Positions 1-10,075 of a stretch of DNA of 64,000 nucleotides are shown in pieces (position 1 is the stretch's first letter; the number at the start of each line of letters is the position of its first letter). Location of the stretch: NCBI GenBank assembly GCA_903632075.3, contig CAHIKZ030001813.1:3059501-3123500 (forward strand), in the 5' to 3' direction. A program made the translations under genes and the position numbers. The notes under the pieces are model-generated. The model was not told the DNA's origin. It was given only the letters and a program-made list of their open reading frames with translations, and searched no databases. The stretch comes from Acanthosepion pharaonis (taxonomy: Eukaryota > Mollusca > Cephalopoda > Sepiida > Sepiidae).

Positions 1-379
1 TCGGATTAATCAGGATAATAGTTCCTTAAGGGGCATTTGAACTCATAGATAATGTTCGTTCGTTGTAATTTTGACTTTGCTGGTGTGTTTTGTAGCAGAT
101 AATTAATTTGATTTTTTTTATTCGGGTCAGTTGCGTAGGGGATTAATTTACATAGCAAACTGAATCCCACTCTTAACATTTAGAAAATGAAATAATGAAG
201 ATACCCAGGACCTGGAGCGTTTATTCGATAGTAATATGATTTTTTTTTAATCTTAGAGAGGAGCGTTTCTGTCGAAATTCTAAAATACCTAAGGGTAACG
301 GACACTCATCTTTACAACGTTGCAAACAAACAAAACCTACAATACAAAATTAAATTTAATTTTAATATTCACTGCAAAT
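1..379. other. AT-rich stretch, nothing recognised
   Basis: The sequence is AT-rich with short A and T runs. I see no long open frame, no repeat boundary and no RNA-like fold. Confidence 0.5.
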
Positions 380-520
380 CTTGAACATTAGCAGAATTAT
401 ACAGAAGAATCCAAGCACTAGAAATGAGATTCTACGAGACTACTCGAGATATCTTGTACGTAGAGCGTATGAGAAATGACGCCTTCAAGAAAAGGAAATT
501 AAAATTGTAAGTCTACATCA
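380..520 (+). mobile_element. LINE C-terminal fragment, left part
   Basis: A short open stretch near 400-515 reads as the helical C-terminal tail of an RTE-type LINE protein: a run like ALEMRFYE, then ILYVERMRNDAF, then a basic KKRKLKL. These tails normally continue into a GRQ..WxDN..WTGRSF segment. That segment is found about 620 bases further on (1131-1332), so one LINE 3' end appears to be split by the foldback element at 555-1130. The frame is degraded and the assignment rests on motif resemblance only. Confidence 0.5.
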
Positions 521-554
521 CAAGAACTTCCTTTTTCAATAACTTCGTACAAAG

Positions 555-1130
555 TATAGGCTATGGGCTAGGAGGGAATTCCATCACACACACCCGCCCC
601 AAACATAAACTTCATTGGTATTTTCTTGTAGCCCTGTGGTACCTGAATCAAATGTTAACTGGCAGTAAATTCATTCCCACTATACTAGAAACACCCACAG
701 CCCCAAGAGTTATGATCATTCCAGCTCAAAAATAATTTTCTACGCGATTGTTGCACTTGAAATTAAGATATTTTCGCACTGATTTGGTTTTTCCGCCTTT
801 AGTTAAATCCTTATTTTCATGAGTTTTTAAATTTAGATTTTGGGATAGTATGATCATAACTCTACACAACGGTCTCAAATTTCAATAAATTTGACAATCC
901 AAAGAAAAGTTATTGGCTTTAAGGTTTCCCTTCTCCCCAAATCCAGATGTCTTTTTGTCGTTTGGGGCTGGGGTATTACAAATAGATGTTTTTAGTATAG
1001 TAGGAATTAGATTACTGGTAGTTAACATTTGATTCAGGTACCACAGGACTCTGGCCTACAAGAAAATAACAAGGAAGTTTATGTTTAGTTTGGGCGGGGG
1101 TGAAATTCCCTCCCAGCTCATAGCCTATAT
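555..1130. mobile_element. Foldback (MITE-like) element
   Basis: The two ends are inverted copies of each other. The left end reads TATAGGCTATGGGCTAGGAGGG and the right end is its reverse complement with few changes. The left arm runs from about 555 to 735 and the right arm from about 845 to 1130, with a loop near 110 bp. TATA (or TA) is present at both outer edges, consistent with a TA-type target duplication as in Tc1/mariner-related MITEs. No transposase frame is inside, so it would be non-autonomous. The family is not one I recognise. Confidence 0.7.
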
Positions 1131-1332
1131 AAACTTAGGAAGCAAAAGAAACAGGCAAGGTGGAAAATGGGTTGACAACGTCACAAGATCGACTGGAAGA
1201 TCTTTCACGGAAATCCGGACACCGGCACGCAATAGAGAATTTAGCTTGTCTGATGTTGAGCTGCTTAGTGACAACCGACCACATCCGGTCATGGTACTGA
1301 GGATCATGATGATGATCATGATGATTGTGTAA
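1131..1332 (+). mobile_element. LINE C-terminal fragment and 3' tail
   Basis: An open stretch from about 1135 contains KRNRQGGKWVDN followed by TGRSFTEI and ARNRE. This matches the C-terminal GRQ..WxDN..WTG..F.E...A.DR pattern of RTE-like LINE proteins. It ends in a short ATGATG/ATCATG-rich tail, typical of an RTE 3' terminus. It continues the fragment at 380-520 in order and orientation, so the foldback element lies between two halves of one LINE copy. Confidence 0.6.
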
Positions 1333-2530
1333 GTTTTACTTAGATTTCCGCACTAATAAGTTTAATGGCTTTTTTATACCGTCATTATCTAGAACACAGA
1401 CTTTTACTCCTTATGAATTAATATTTGTAATTCTGCAGGCAATAGTGAGAAAATAGTCTATAAAATCTATACTATAAAAGGAGAGTTGATTCTGTGTCCT
1501 TCACACGCTGAATGCATGTAACTTTGCATGTGCATACATAATGTATATGCGTATGTCTGTGTTATAGGTGAGTAACTTACATGTGCTTATGTCATTTAAG
1601 ATAAACACAAACATATGCACGCACATATATACACACGAATTGATTAAGTTTGAAATAAGACATTGGAATTATTTGATTCCGCTCCAACTCAATATTCAGA
1701 GACTTCTATATTTCTTTAATAATTGATGATGAATAAAAAATTTTAACTTGTGTTTTAACAATTCATCTTGGAAAAGATTTTAAATTGTCTTAATAATTGA
1801 TGGTGAAAATAAATAAACTTCTTGTTAAATCTGTGTGCTGTTATTTTTAACATTACCTGCCTTCATAATAATAAAAATATTACCGGCATAATAGCCTAGA
1901 AAATAGCCTTAAAAGCATTATTAATCTTTTCAGAAATTATTCGATAATAAGTAGAATTATTTTTAAAACTTGTTTTTATTTTTGTAGAAATATTTGAGGT
2001 CTATCATTAAATTACCATATAAATGTACACAGACAAACGTAGATGTACATAACTTTTTGATGAAATTTAAACGGAAATCTACGTCACGAGGGTTAAATTC
2101 CTTTTCTGTCTGACAAAAATCACTGAGTGATCGGATAAAAGTAATGACCAAAATGTGACGCCTATTTTTATGACTCCGCTGTATTTATACTGAATATATT
2201 TTCTAATAAATGTCGTATTTTAAATGGACAAATAGTTTAGGTCTTACATTTGATCATCTTGTCATCAGTGAAGTAACAGTTAACGAACTAGTTCTTAAAT
2301 TAAATCAGTTGAACCATAAATCATTGTATAATTTTATCTCTTCCATACGGCTTTTGAAAAAAAATTCTAATCTCTTTTGAGATTACTGTCACTTGCTGTC
2401 AATTTGTCACTTTTCTCTGATAGATTTGATCTGATATATTTGTTAATAAAAGTGTAAAATATCTATATTCCTATAAAATATTTCATTAATTTATAAATAA
2501 CATACGTTTTGTAGTATACGGCAGTTTTTA
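1333..2530. other. AT-rich spacer
   Basis: No gene-like frame. A stretch from about 1466 begins TCTATACTATAAAAGG, which resembles a Helitron 5' end, and is followed by short (CA/TG)-rich DNA near 1600-1640. The rest is AT-rich with no clear structure. Confidence 0.4.
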
Positions 2531-2534
2531 AATA

Positions 2535-2770
2535 TTGGTGTTTTCAAAGCGTAGCTTAGATATCGCAGAAAGCATGGGGCACGCGGTGTGGATCGAACTC
2601 ACTATTCAAACCAAATTGTTCTAACGAGAAAAGCTTGCTAATCATTACACCACATCGAGATACTCAAACAAATTTCTAAGATATGGCACAAGATCGAAAA
2701 TGTCGAGGAACCCAGTGAGGACTGACCTCCCAACTCAATTGTAATCAAGCTCGGTAGTTGAAGTTCCCAA
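2535..2770 (-). mobile_element. tRNA-derived SINE
   Basis: On the minus strand, from about 2662 leftwards, a Pol III A-box-like stretch (GATGTGGTGTAATGATTAGC) is followed by a B-box-like GAGTTCGATCC about 60 bases on. This spacing is that of a tRNA head. The downstream body (minus strand: CCCCATGCTTTCTGCG, then AAGCTACGCTTTGAAAA) is shared with the plus-strand copy at 9230-9485, which supports a dispersed SINE family rather than a tRNA gene. The acceptor stem is not convincing. Confidence 0.55.
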
Positions 2771-2889
2771 ATATTATAAGATAGTAATATTATTATATAT
2801 TATTATAATGTTATAAATAACGCACATTTTGTTATGTACAATAATTTATAAATAAATAATAAAGTTGAGTCGCTTTTCAAGATTAATTA

Positions 2890-3210
2890 TATTTCTTCGT
2901 AACGTTGGAGCACGGCATATTTCTTTTAAGAAAATTTGAGGATGATATATTTCCTTTGACAACATTTGAGGACGAAATTTCTTCTAGCAATATTTGAGGA
3001 CACCATATTTCTCCTTGTAAGATTTGAGGACACCATATTTCTCCTTGTAAGATTTGAGGACACCATATTTCTCCTTGTAAGATTTGAGGACACCATATTT
3101 CTCCTTGTAAGATTTGAGGACACCATATTTCTCCTTGTAAGATTTGAGGACACCATATTTCTCCTTGTAAGATTTGAGGACACCATATTTCTACTAGTAA
3201 CATTTGTGAA
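2890..3210. repeat. 30-bp minisatellite
   Basis: A 30-bp unit (GAGGACACCATATTTCTCCT plus TGTAAGATTT) is present in six identical head-to-tail copies at 3001-3180. Degenerate copies flank it on both sides, for about ten or eleven units in all. Because the unit is a multiple of three, several frames stay open through the array (for example a ten-residue FEDTIFLLVR repeat on the plus strand). These frames have no other coding character and I do not treat them as genes. Confidence 0.9.
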
Positions 3211-3254
3211 AGTTCTAATCAGGACCAAATATGAAGGTTTTCAGAATGCCTTCA

Positions 3255-3344
3255 TTTTATTGGTGGGTATGTTCTTCAAAAAAATCTCTTGAAAAAAAAT
3301 ACTCTCGAAATGATAATAATTTTACACTGTGTTTATCTATTTCG

Positions 3345-3398
<54 letters not shown>

Positions 3399-3400
3399 CA
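3255..3400 (-). repeat. Dispersed repeat fragment with (GATA)n array
   Basis: The (GATA)n tract spans about 3346-3398. Beside it, the minus strand carries GATAAACACAGTGTAAAATT, also found at 57640 and in weaker form at 55090, each time next to a microsatellite. It looks like one dispersed repeat whose end carries a simple repeat. Confidence 0.6.
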
Positions 3401-3556
3401 AAAATCAAGAAAATTCTGTGGATACCCCTGACCTTTCACATTTTCAAAATACTTTCAAACTCTGCGTCAACAGTTTGCGTGTTATCATGACGTCACACAC
3501 GGAGTGACTGTCGGTTGAGGTTCTTCACTGAGATAAATATTGTCACTTCTTCTTTT

Positions 3557-4110
3557 TTTATGTGCCATGCCCCTTCAGGACGTAGGCGATCATGGTCCTC
3601 CACATCCTCCTGTAACTTCTAGCTCTTAATAAGCTTTGTCTTTTTGTTATTTCTCCCAGACTCTGTTTTGCCATCCATTTGCTCAAGTCCGTTAAGTATT
3701 GCTTTTCCCTGTCCCTCTTTTCTTTTATCCGTCCTATGGGTATCAGATTTGCCAAACCCTCCTTCCTCATTACGTGAACCAAACATTTCAACTGCCTCTT
3801 CCTGATGTTAAGCATAAGTTTCCTTTTTGTTTCCATTCTCTCCAAAACCTCATCGTTGCTCACATGTTCGGCCAATGATATCCTCAGCATCTTTCTGTAG
3901 AACCACATTTCTGTTGCTTGAAGTCTCTTCTTCATCTCTGAGGAGATTGTCCAACATTTTCTGCGTACAGAAGGACTTATATCACGTAACAGTTCAGTAC
4001 TTTTTCCTTTATTTTCAACGAAATTTTCCTGTCTCTTAATACTCTGCTTAGCTTTTGGAATGCAACTTTGGACATCCCAATACGTTTTCGGATCTCAATA
4101 TTGCACTTTC
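3557..4110 (-). pseudogene. RTE-like LINE, C-terminal domain
   Basis: The minus-strand frame at 3558-3935 has the C-terminal tail of an RTE-like non-LTR retrotransposon protein: ATEMWFYRKMLRIS, EHVSNDEVLERM, then IRKRQLKCLVHVMRKEG and ending YVLKGHGT at the 3' end. This region follows the reverse transcriptase and is thought to help bind nucleic acid. The same tail recurs as fragments at 9.7, 19.2, 22.3, 25.1, 25.7, 26.7, 28.5, 39.9, 56.3 and 61.8 kb. Upstream sequence to about 4100 still aligns with the family (KKRVL and GSECW-type region) but is frame-broken. Confidence 0.8.
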
Positions 4111-4339
4111 CGCCCTCTATGAGAACATTCTGAGATACTTAAATTTCTGTACTTTCTTGATTAGTGTTGAATTTCTGTACTTGCTTGATTAGTGTTGAAT
4201 TTCTGTACCTGCTTGGTTAGAGTTACCGACTTGTAGATTGAATTTTTGCCTCATCTATTTGCTCATGCATCCTATCTTCTTGTAGTTTATGCTTAGTCCC
4301 TTCTTCACGCTCTCCTTCTCTACCTTCTGTAGATGGCTA

Positions 4340-5070
4340 TCAGCACTGTGTCATCTGCATATCTTATATTGTTAAGATTGTAGCCGCCAATGATGAATCC
4401 TGTAGGATTTCTCGTTCTCTCAGAATTTCCTCGGTGTATATGTTGAATAAGTTCGGTGAGAAGACACATCCTTGTCTTACACCCCTTTCTATTTTTGTAT
4501 ATTTGCTGAACTCATTTTTATCCGTGCACAAGCGGTTTGCTGCCAGTAGAGATTTTGATAATTCTAATGTTTTCCCGAAGATTTCAAGGTTGCTAAACAG
4601 ATATACCATATCTTTGTGGCGTACTTTGTCGAACGCCTTTGCGTAGCCTATAAAACACATGTACACATGCCCTTCTGCATTTGCATTGCTCTTTCTGATA
4701 ACATTCTGAGCATAAATATCGCGTTTTTGACGAACTCGAACTGTTCTTGTCCCATCTCTGTTCTGATTCTGCTGCGCGTCCTATTCATCAGAATCCGGCT
4801 GGTGAGTTTTTTGTTATGTAGATCATTAGGTTGATTGTTCATTGGAGTTCACATTCTTTTGCGCCTGGTTTCTTTGTCAGTGCTACGGAAATTGATCTGC
4901 TTAGGTCTTTCGATATATCATCACTGTTGCAGTTTTCCCTTATTTCTGTAATCTTGTCTATGCCGAAATCATCTAAGGTTGCCAGCATTACGTCTAGCCC
5001 TGCCGCTTTGTTTCTTTTCAATTTGGCCAGTACCAAATTAAAAAGAAACTTCCTTTCCACTTCCACTACG
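4340..5070 (-). pseudogene. RTE-like LINE, reverse transcriptase domain
   Basis: Three reverse transcriptase core motifs can be read on the minus strand. Motif A is YAKAFDKVRHKD near 4625-4665. The GVRQGCVFSPNLFN motif is near 4450-4490. The catalytic YADDTVL motif is at about 4345-4362. Further upstream, LKRNKAAGLDVM (4990-5025) matches the 'NKAxGxDxI' motif at the start of LINE reverse transcriptases. Frames are broken between these blocks, so the enzyme is dead here. A 28-bp unit is triplicated at 4140-4225, just beyond the catalytic core. Confidence 0.85.
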
Positions 5071-6060
5071 GTTTTTAATATTTCCGATCCGTCAGTATTT
5101 CTGTGTATTGCCGGTTGTTCTCTTTCGTCGTGGAAAAGATCTACGATATATTCATTCCAGCGCGGAAGAGTATTTTTCTTCCTCTAATATAAGCGTTCCG
5201 TCCTTGGATGCTATGCAGCCTGTCGATGAGCATGTCTTTTGTCCTGTTTTTATGCATATCGCCTTTATCTGTGATGATCATTCTCTCTATTTCTGCATAT
5301 TTTTCGTTGAGCCATTCTTCTTTAGCTTGTTTTTATTTGTTTCTTACTTCATTATGTAGTTCTCTGCATTCCGTTCCATGTCTTGGCACTGTTTGCTGTC
5401 TCCTTTGCATCATGTCGAGAATCTCATTTGTGATCCATTCGTTTTTCTTTTCTTCATCCTTTTTCCTTTGGGGCGATCACGTTTATTGATGTCAATAAAG
5501 CTTCTCTTAGTGTGTCCCATTTCGAATTTCCATTTTCATTTTATCCCACATATCTTTTTTTCGCACTGTCCATATATTTCTTTTCAGGTTCAGGAGTCTG
5601 TCGTATTACAATTTAGGTACTGCGTTGGGCTTCTTCACTTTCCATAGTTTCACTCTTAGTTTACATATAACAGGGAGGTGGTCACTTCTGCAGTTGGCAC
5701 TTGGGTAGGTTTTGCAATGAACAACTGCATTCCTGAATCTCTTGTTGATAGTTATGTAGTCAATTTTGTTTTTAGTTTCTCCTCTTGGGCTTCTCCATGT
5801 CCATAATTGTCTTAGATGTTCTTGGAAGCAGGTGTTGGCTATTGACCGGTCACCATTGGACCCATTTTTCCGCGTTCGTTGCGAGTTCCTAGTCCGAATT
5901 TGCCAACTATTTCCCCGTCCCTCTCAATTGCCTACTTTGGCATTCGGGTCTCGCATGATAAGTATAACTTCTTGAGATTTACACTGAGAATGATTATATA
6001 GCATGGTGTAGAAAGATTCGATTTCTTCTTCCGTACTTTGTGCTGTTGTAGTGCCACGCC
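5071..6060 (-). pseudogene. RTE-like LINE, endonuclease domain
   Basis: Translating the minus strand from about 5960 leftwards gives the motifs of an AP-endonuclease-type LINE nuclease: DPNAKVG (catalytic N/D region), then TRNERGK, TWRSPRGETKNKIDYI and SDHLPVICKLRVK. In RTE elements this domain nicks the target DNA and lies directly upstream of the reverse transcriptase, as here. The reading frame is interrupted several times. With the two domains to its left this makes a nearly full-length copy of about 2.5 kb; the 5' limit near 6060 is uncertain. Confidence 0.75.
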
Positions 6061-6094
6061 TACATTTTCTCCAATTCTAATTGGTCAATAAATA

Positions 6095-6150
6095 CATACT
6101 AAAAAACAACAGGACAATTTATCTATCGCATTCCACCATAGTAAATTTGT
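6095..6150 (+). mobile_element. Mariner-like 3' terminus
   Basis: AGGACAATTTATCTATCGCATT at about 6113-6134 closely resembles GACAATTTATCCATCGCACC at 9113-9132, which lies at the end of the mariner copy further on. It is therefore probably the terminal inverted repeat of another mariner, with nothing of its transposase nearby. Confidence 0.4.
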
Positions 6151-6179
6151 TCCTACACTTTGTTCAAAAACAAGCTTTG

Positions 6180-6310
6180 CTACAAAATCACTGATTGGTC
6201 CATTTTTCGTCCAATCGGATATTTTTCATGTATATTCAAAAATATATTCCAGCGTCTCTATTGGGAGCCACCATAGGTAGTATAAATATTGGATGCATTC
6301 CAAAAAACCA
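6180..6310 (+). promoter_or_regulatory. CCAAT/TATA promoter-like cluster
   Basis: ATTGG (about 6193), CCAATCGG (about 6211) and ATTGGG (about 6259) precede a TATA-type AGTATAAATATT near 6280, in the order and spacing of a Pol II promoter. No frame follows it. It may be the U3 part of an unrecognised LTR, since a candidate LTR end (TCAACA then TTGGGGACCACAAC) lies at about 6741. No second LTR is seen. Confidence 0.3.
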
Positions 6311-7390
6311 GTAGTAGTATTTCCAGAACCACAGTCGAGTGTACCCAGAGACAATAGATCCGCACGTACATACACAATACAGAACTTTATTTGATACACC
6401 ACCAGTTTTCAGTGGACACACCAAGTTAAATCAACTCTGTAAGTTGCAACAACTGAACAATTTTCTGAAAGAAATATTCTATTTCCAACACTGAACTCTG
6501 AACATTTTTACTCAGACAAATCTTCTTTAATACCTTTCCTTACAGTCAAGGGGAAGCTACTTTTTTCTGCCTTTTTCACTCATATTACAACTACTTTGTA
6601 TTATTGTTGAATTTAATATACATATATTTCTTCGTTAAACAAAATTGGTTCTCATTGTTTTTTCCTTGATGTTTTAAATATTATGTATGAATGTTTATTA
6701 CCTTCTCAACACGCAGCCACATTATCTATTTAACCCATTCAACATTGGGGACCACAACAATCAAGAAGCAATACATTCTACAATTGGTCAACCCGACGTT
6801 CTAATCAACATTCTACACTGTCGGTACATACTCGATTATAATAGATATCTTACTGAATATATTTAAAATCCCAGTTTCCAAACTTAACGATATCTTATTT
6901 AGGTCTGTTCTTTATGTTCATTTTACGGCTTCGGGCAAATGGAGTTTTTTTCGGCTATCATTCTTACATAGTATATGTGTAATGTTTACCATCATTTACC
7001 GTACGCTAATGGAATTTTCCGCGCCCACATATCTATACTTATTATTGCTGACATAAATTGCGCTTTAATCGGATAGATGACAAGTTAACCTAAGAGATAC
7101 AGTAATAGTTGTGTGTCAAACAACTACTATCCAAATTTTTATTCCAAATATCATCGAACAATTAAACTTGTTTTTTTGTGTTCTTGATTCTGTTTCTTTC
7201 GTCATATTTCTCTCCATTCAGTTTAAAATTCTCGTTGAACAAAGAAGCAAACCAATATATCTAAATAATAACTTACTCTTTACTTTTGCTTTATAAATCT
7301 TACGTAATTTTAATTACAGCACTTTAAATATTGCTTTTGTACAAAGTGAGAAATGCCGGTTTTTGTTTAGCTTAGTTTTAACTTCTGCTT
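6311..7390. other. AT-rich spacer
   Basis: Apart from the possible LTR end near 6741, I find no long frames, RNA folds or repeat boundaries here. Confidence 0.45.
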
Positions 7391-7394
7391 GTGC

Positions 7395-7790
7395 TGTTAG
7401 GCGTCACGCGGAGACAGTCGTCTGTCAGTGGCAAGGCGAGTGACCTGGAGGAGAGATATCTTGTGTGTTCTGACAGTATCTGCCACTGAGTCGCTCCAGC
7501 GTCTCTTTGATCTGCCTCTCGCTCTCCAACCAGAGTATCTGAGGGTGTATGTTCGTAAGGCTGGTTGGTTGATAGGCATACGAATGAGGTGTCTGAACCA
7601 CTTGATTCGCTGTCGTTCGATCTGTTGTAGGATTAGTATTGCTCCTACCATATCTCTTATTGTGTCATTTCTGATTTTGTCTCGCTTGGTCTGGTTCACT
7701 GATTTTTTTTTTCAGGCATTTCATCTCACAAGTGATCAGTTTCCTCTCAAGGATTTTTGTTAGTAGGAAAATGGCGTTGATGAGATTTGC
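7395..7790 (-). pseudogene. LINE C-terminal fragment (second type)
   Basis: The minus-strand frame at 7397-7699 reads RIKWFRHLIRMP, then GWRARGRSKRRWSDSV and LATDRRLSPRDA. This is the 'RxRWxGHLxRMP...GRxRxRWxDxV...A.DR..WR' tail of RTE-like LINEs, but a different lineage from the EHVSNDE type elsewhere in the window. Only the C-terminus and 3' end remain; nothing of the catalytic core is present. Confidence 0.7.
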
Positions 7791-8385
7791 TTTTGTGCTC
7801 ATGAAAATGCTAGGATGTTTTAGAAGAGGAGCAAATTGGTAACTGATTGCGTTGGCCGATTTTTGTAAGAACGATTAATAAAAAGGATAATTAGATTATT
7901 CTAAATAATATATTAACTCAATCCTCTCTACAGTTGGAAATAAATTATCTAAACTTAATATAGAATTTGTTACAATTACTTCTAGAACAGTAAGATTTTT
8001 ACAAGAGAAAATAAAAACCGCCTGACACCTGAAGTATTGATTTACACTATACAATGTAATAAAATCCCAAGAAATATATGCATGAAACTTTTAGGAATTT
8101 AAAAAACAGAACACAAAAAATCTTTTTCAGCGTTGGAAAGCTGAATGAAATTGGTTAGCTGTGCCTCTAGACACATCCTACGCCTGAAAGTTAAAATTCA
8201 AATTTAAACTTTAGTGTCTCTACATCTTCAGCGTTCTACTCTGCAAAATTATAACCGACATTTTTGTTTATATTTCCGCCCGCCAACTACATACAGGATT
8301 CTATGTCGTCATTTGATATTTTTAATTTCGTTCATGCGCGTTGTTTGTTTTTCATTTTTCAGACTATACAGTATAGTAGAGTCAG
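7791..8385. other. AT-rich spacer
   Basis: No gene, RNA or repeat boundary recognised. Frames here are short and unlike any family I know. Confidence 0.4.
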
Positions 8386-9140
8386 TTGGGCACCGTCTGT
8401 GAGAAAAAGAGTACCATAACGCAATTCACTCCGCCAGAAATTGGGAAGCGGCATTTTGTACTACTTGGCATTTGCGGTGGAAGCTTCAATATGAACATTT
8501 CAGAGTTTTTTTGGTGTCAATCTGAAGACAGTGCAGTGGATGAGTCTAATGGTGACTACGATGATATTTGGAGTGATAATAGCGAAGTTATGCCTCCATT
8601 CATCGTCCCACGGGGCCTCAGACTCAACACGGAGGTCTACATCATGTACCTTGAGGAGGTAGTGCTATCATAGGTCAAGATGCTGACTGATGGAAGACCC
8701 TAAATCTGGCAACAGGACTCTCCACGATGCTATGCCAACAGGAGAACCCAGCCATGGCTGTCAGACAATTTCTGCGACCACATCACCACTTACATACGGA
8801 CACCTAACTCCACAGACTGCAACCCCTTTGATTATTATGTGTGGGGAGCAGTTGAGCGGGAGACAAACAAAATTCCTTGTAACACCAAAGATGAAGGCAA
8901 GGATTATGGCAGCATTCACCAACTTGAACAAGGAGACCGTCCAGAAGAAATGCAGAATCTTCCAAAGTCATCTGGAGGCTGTAGTTGAAGCCAATGGCGA
9001 TTTTATTGAATAAATTTACTCTTTAGTAATTCAATATATTTTTGTGTAATTTTCGTAAATATATCTGTTAAAAGGAGATATCAGTGTTATTTTCCTTCTT
9101 GCGTAATTTAGACGACAATTTATCCATCGCACCCGTTATA
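8386..9140 (+). pseudogene. Degenerate mariner-type transposase (3' half)
   Basis: Near 8588-8630 the frame gives VMPPFIVPRGLRLNTEVY, matching the mariner 'MPPHFF..GLRLNA..Y' stretch. At 8818-8850 another frame reads CNPFDYYVWGAVERETNK, holding the last catalytic aspartate (codon 8830-8832). The end, NLNKETVQ then HLEAVVEANGDFIE, is in yet another frame and stops at 9013. These belong to one cut-and-paste transposase carrying at least two frameshifts. The N-terminal DNA-binding half is not recognisable. A terminal sequence (GACAATTTATCCATCGCACC) follows at about 9113. Confidence 0.75.
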
Positions 9141-9164
9141 TAGGATTCCATCAATAAGAAGATT

Positions 9165-9225
9165 ATTTTGTTCTGATGAAGTCCTTTTGAAGGATGAGAC
9201 GTGTGACATAGGATTTTTTTCTATT
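9165..9225 (+). ncRNA. Decayed hammerhead-type motif (Penelope-like end)
   Basis: CTGATGA (9173-9179) is followed by one A, a six-pair stem GTCCTT/AAGGAT (9181-9195) and GAGACGTGTGAC. A hammerhead core needs GAAA where GAGA now stands, so it should be inactive. The layout matches the better-preserved motif at 28016-28061 and suggests the end of a Penelope-like element. Confidence 0.4.
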
Positions 9226-9229
9226 TTAT

Positions 9230-9485
9230 CATTCAAATGCCCGTCATTCAATTACGACTGAGTTCGATCCTCACTAGATGCCCCATAATTTCGGCCTTGT
9301 ATCACAACGAAGCAACGCTTAGTAAATCACTGGATAATTCGACTTGATGTAATGGTTAGCAAGCTTGTCTCGCTAAATTAATGACGACTGACTAGTGAGT
9401 TGGATCCTCACCGGGTAGCCCATACTTTCGACATTCTGCCTCATGTAAGCTGCGCTTAGAAAATTGCCATTCAAATACCCACCAT
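9230..9485 (+). mobile_element. tRNA-derived SINE
   Basis: TTGATGTAATGGTTAGCAAG (A-box position) and GAGTTGGATCCTCACC (B-box position) lie about 50 bases apart from 9347. A body part, AAGCAACGCTTAGTAAATC, precedes this head at about 9319 and recurs as AAGCTGCGCTTAGAAAAT at about 9448. This suggests two copies of the family in tandem, the first truncated. The family is the one seen on the minus strand at 2535-2770. Confidence 0.55.
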
Positions 9486-9714
9486 TTATCCGACATATTG
9501 AGTTTATATAACATATTCTTCCATTATTCGAAATCTTATTAAAGCAACTTCAGTCCCTTTTTTTTCTTAATGTTGCTATCACGGCGTTTCGACGGATCCA
9601 TTTTTTATCTTTCACGTGTATAGTCTGCATGAAAAAGAGAAACCCTTATTTTCAGAATTAATCACTGTACATTTACAAATTTACAAGGAAATTCTAAATA
9701 TATATTTTTTTGCC
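9486..9714. other. Short AT-rich spacer
   Basis: No recognisable feature between the SINE and the next LINE fragment. Confidence 0.4.
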
Positions 9715-10075
9715 CACTCTCTTTCCTCGTTATGTGCCGTAGAAATTTCATCTGTTTCGTAATTATAAATGTCCTTTTGGTCTCCGTGTTCTCTAAAATG
9801 TCGTAGTTGCTCAAATGTTCGGCCCATGGTATTCACATCATCCTTCTGTAGAACCACAATTCTGTTGCTTCAAGTCTCTTCTTCATCTTTGAGGAAATTG
9901 TCCAGAATTCGCTTCCATACACGGGGACTGATATCACGTAACAGTTCAGTACTCTTTTCTTTGTTTCTAAGGACATTCTTCTGTTTCTTAATACTTTGCT
10001 TAGCTTTTAAACAATGAAAATCTTGCCAAGAATGGATCCCTCTACCATGTACAATTAATCGCTTCAACACAGGAA
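9715..10075 (-). pseudogene. RTE-like LINE C-terminal fragment
   Basis: The minus strand reads ILDNFLKDEEET, preceded by KKQKNVLRNKEKSTELL, and at 9770-9840 continues into the EHVSNE/METKRT region. These correspond to the 'L.NRNMSLETKKRVLNCYV...GSECWTISSKMKKRLEATEMWFYRRMLRI' part of the family whose long copy lies at 3557-6060. Frames are broken, and the piece ends on both sides without an obvious target duplication. Confidence 0.7.

Noticed and set aside
3001..3180. CRISPR-like array
   Set aside because: Units are contiguous with no spacers, and the DNA is eukaryotic.
2966..3292. Open frames through the 30-bp minisatellite in three frames
   Set aside because: They exist only because the unit is a multiple of three. 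Flanks have no coding character.
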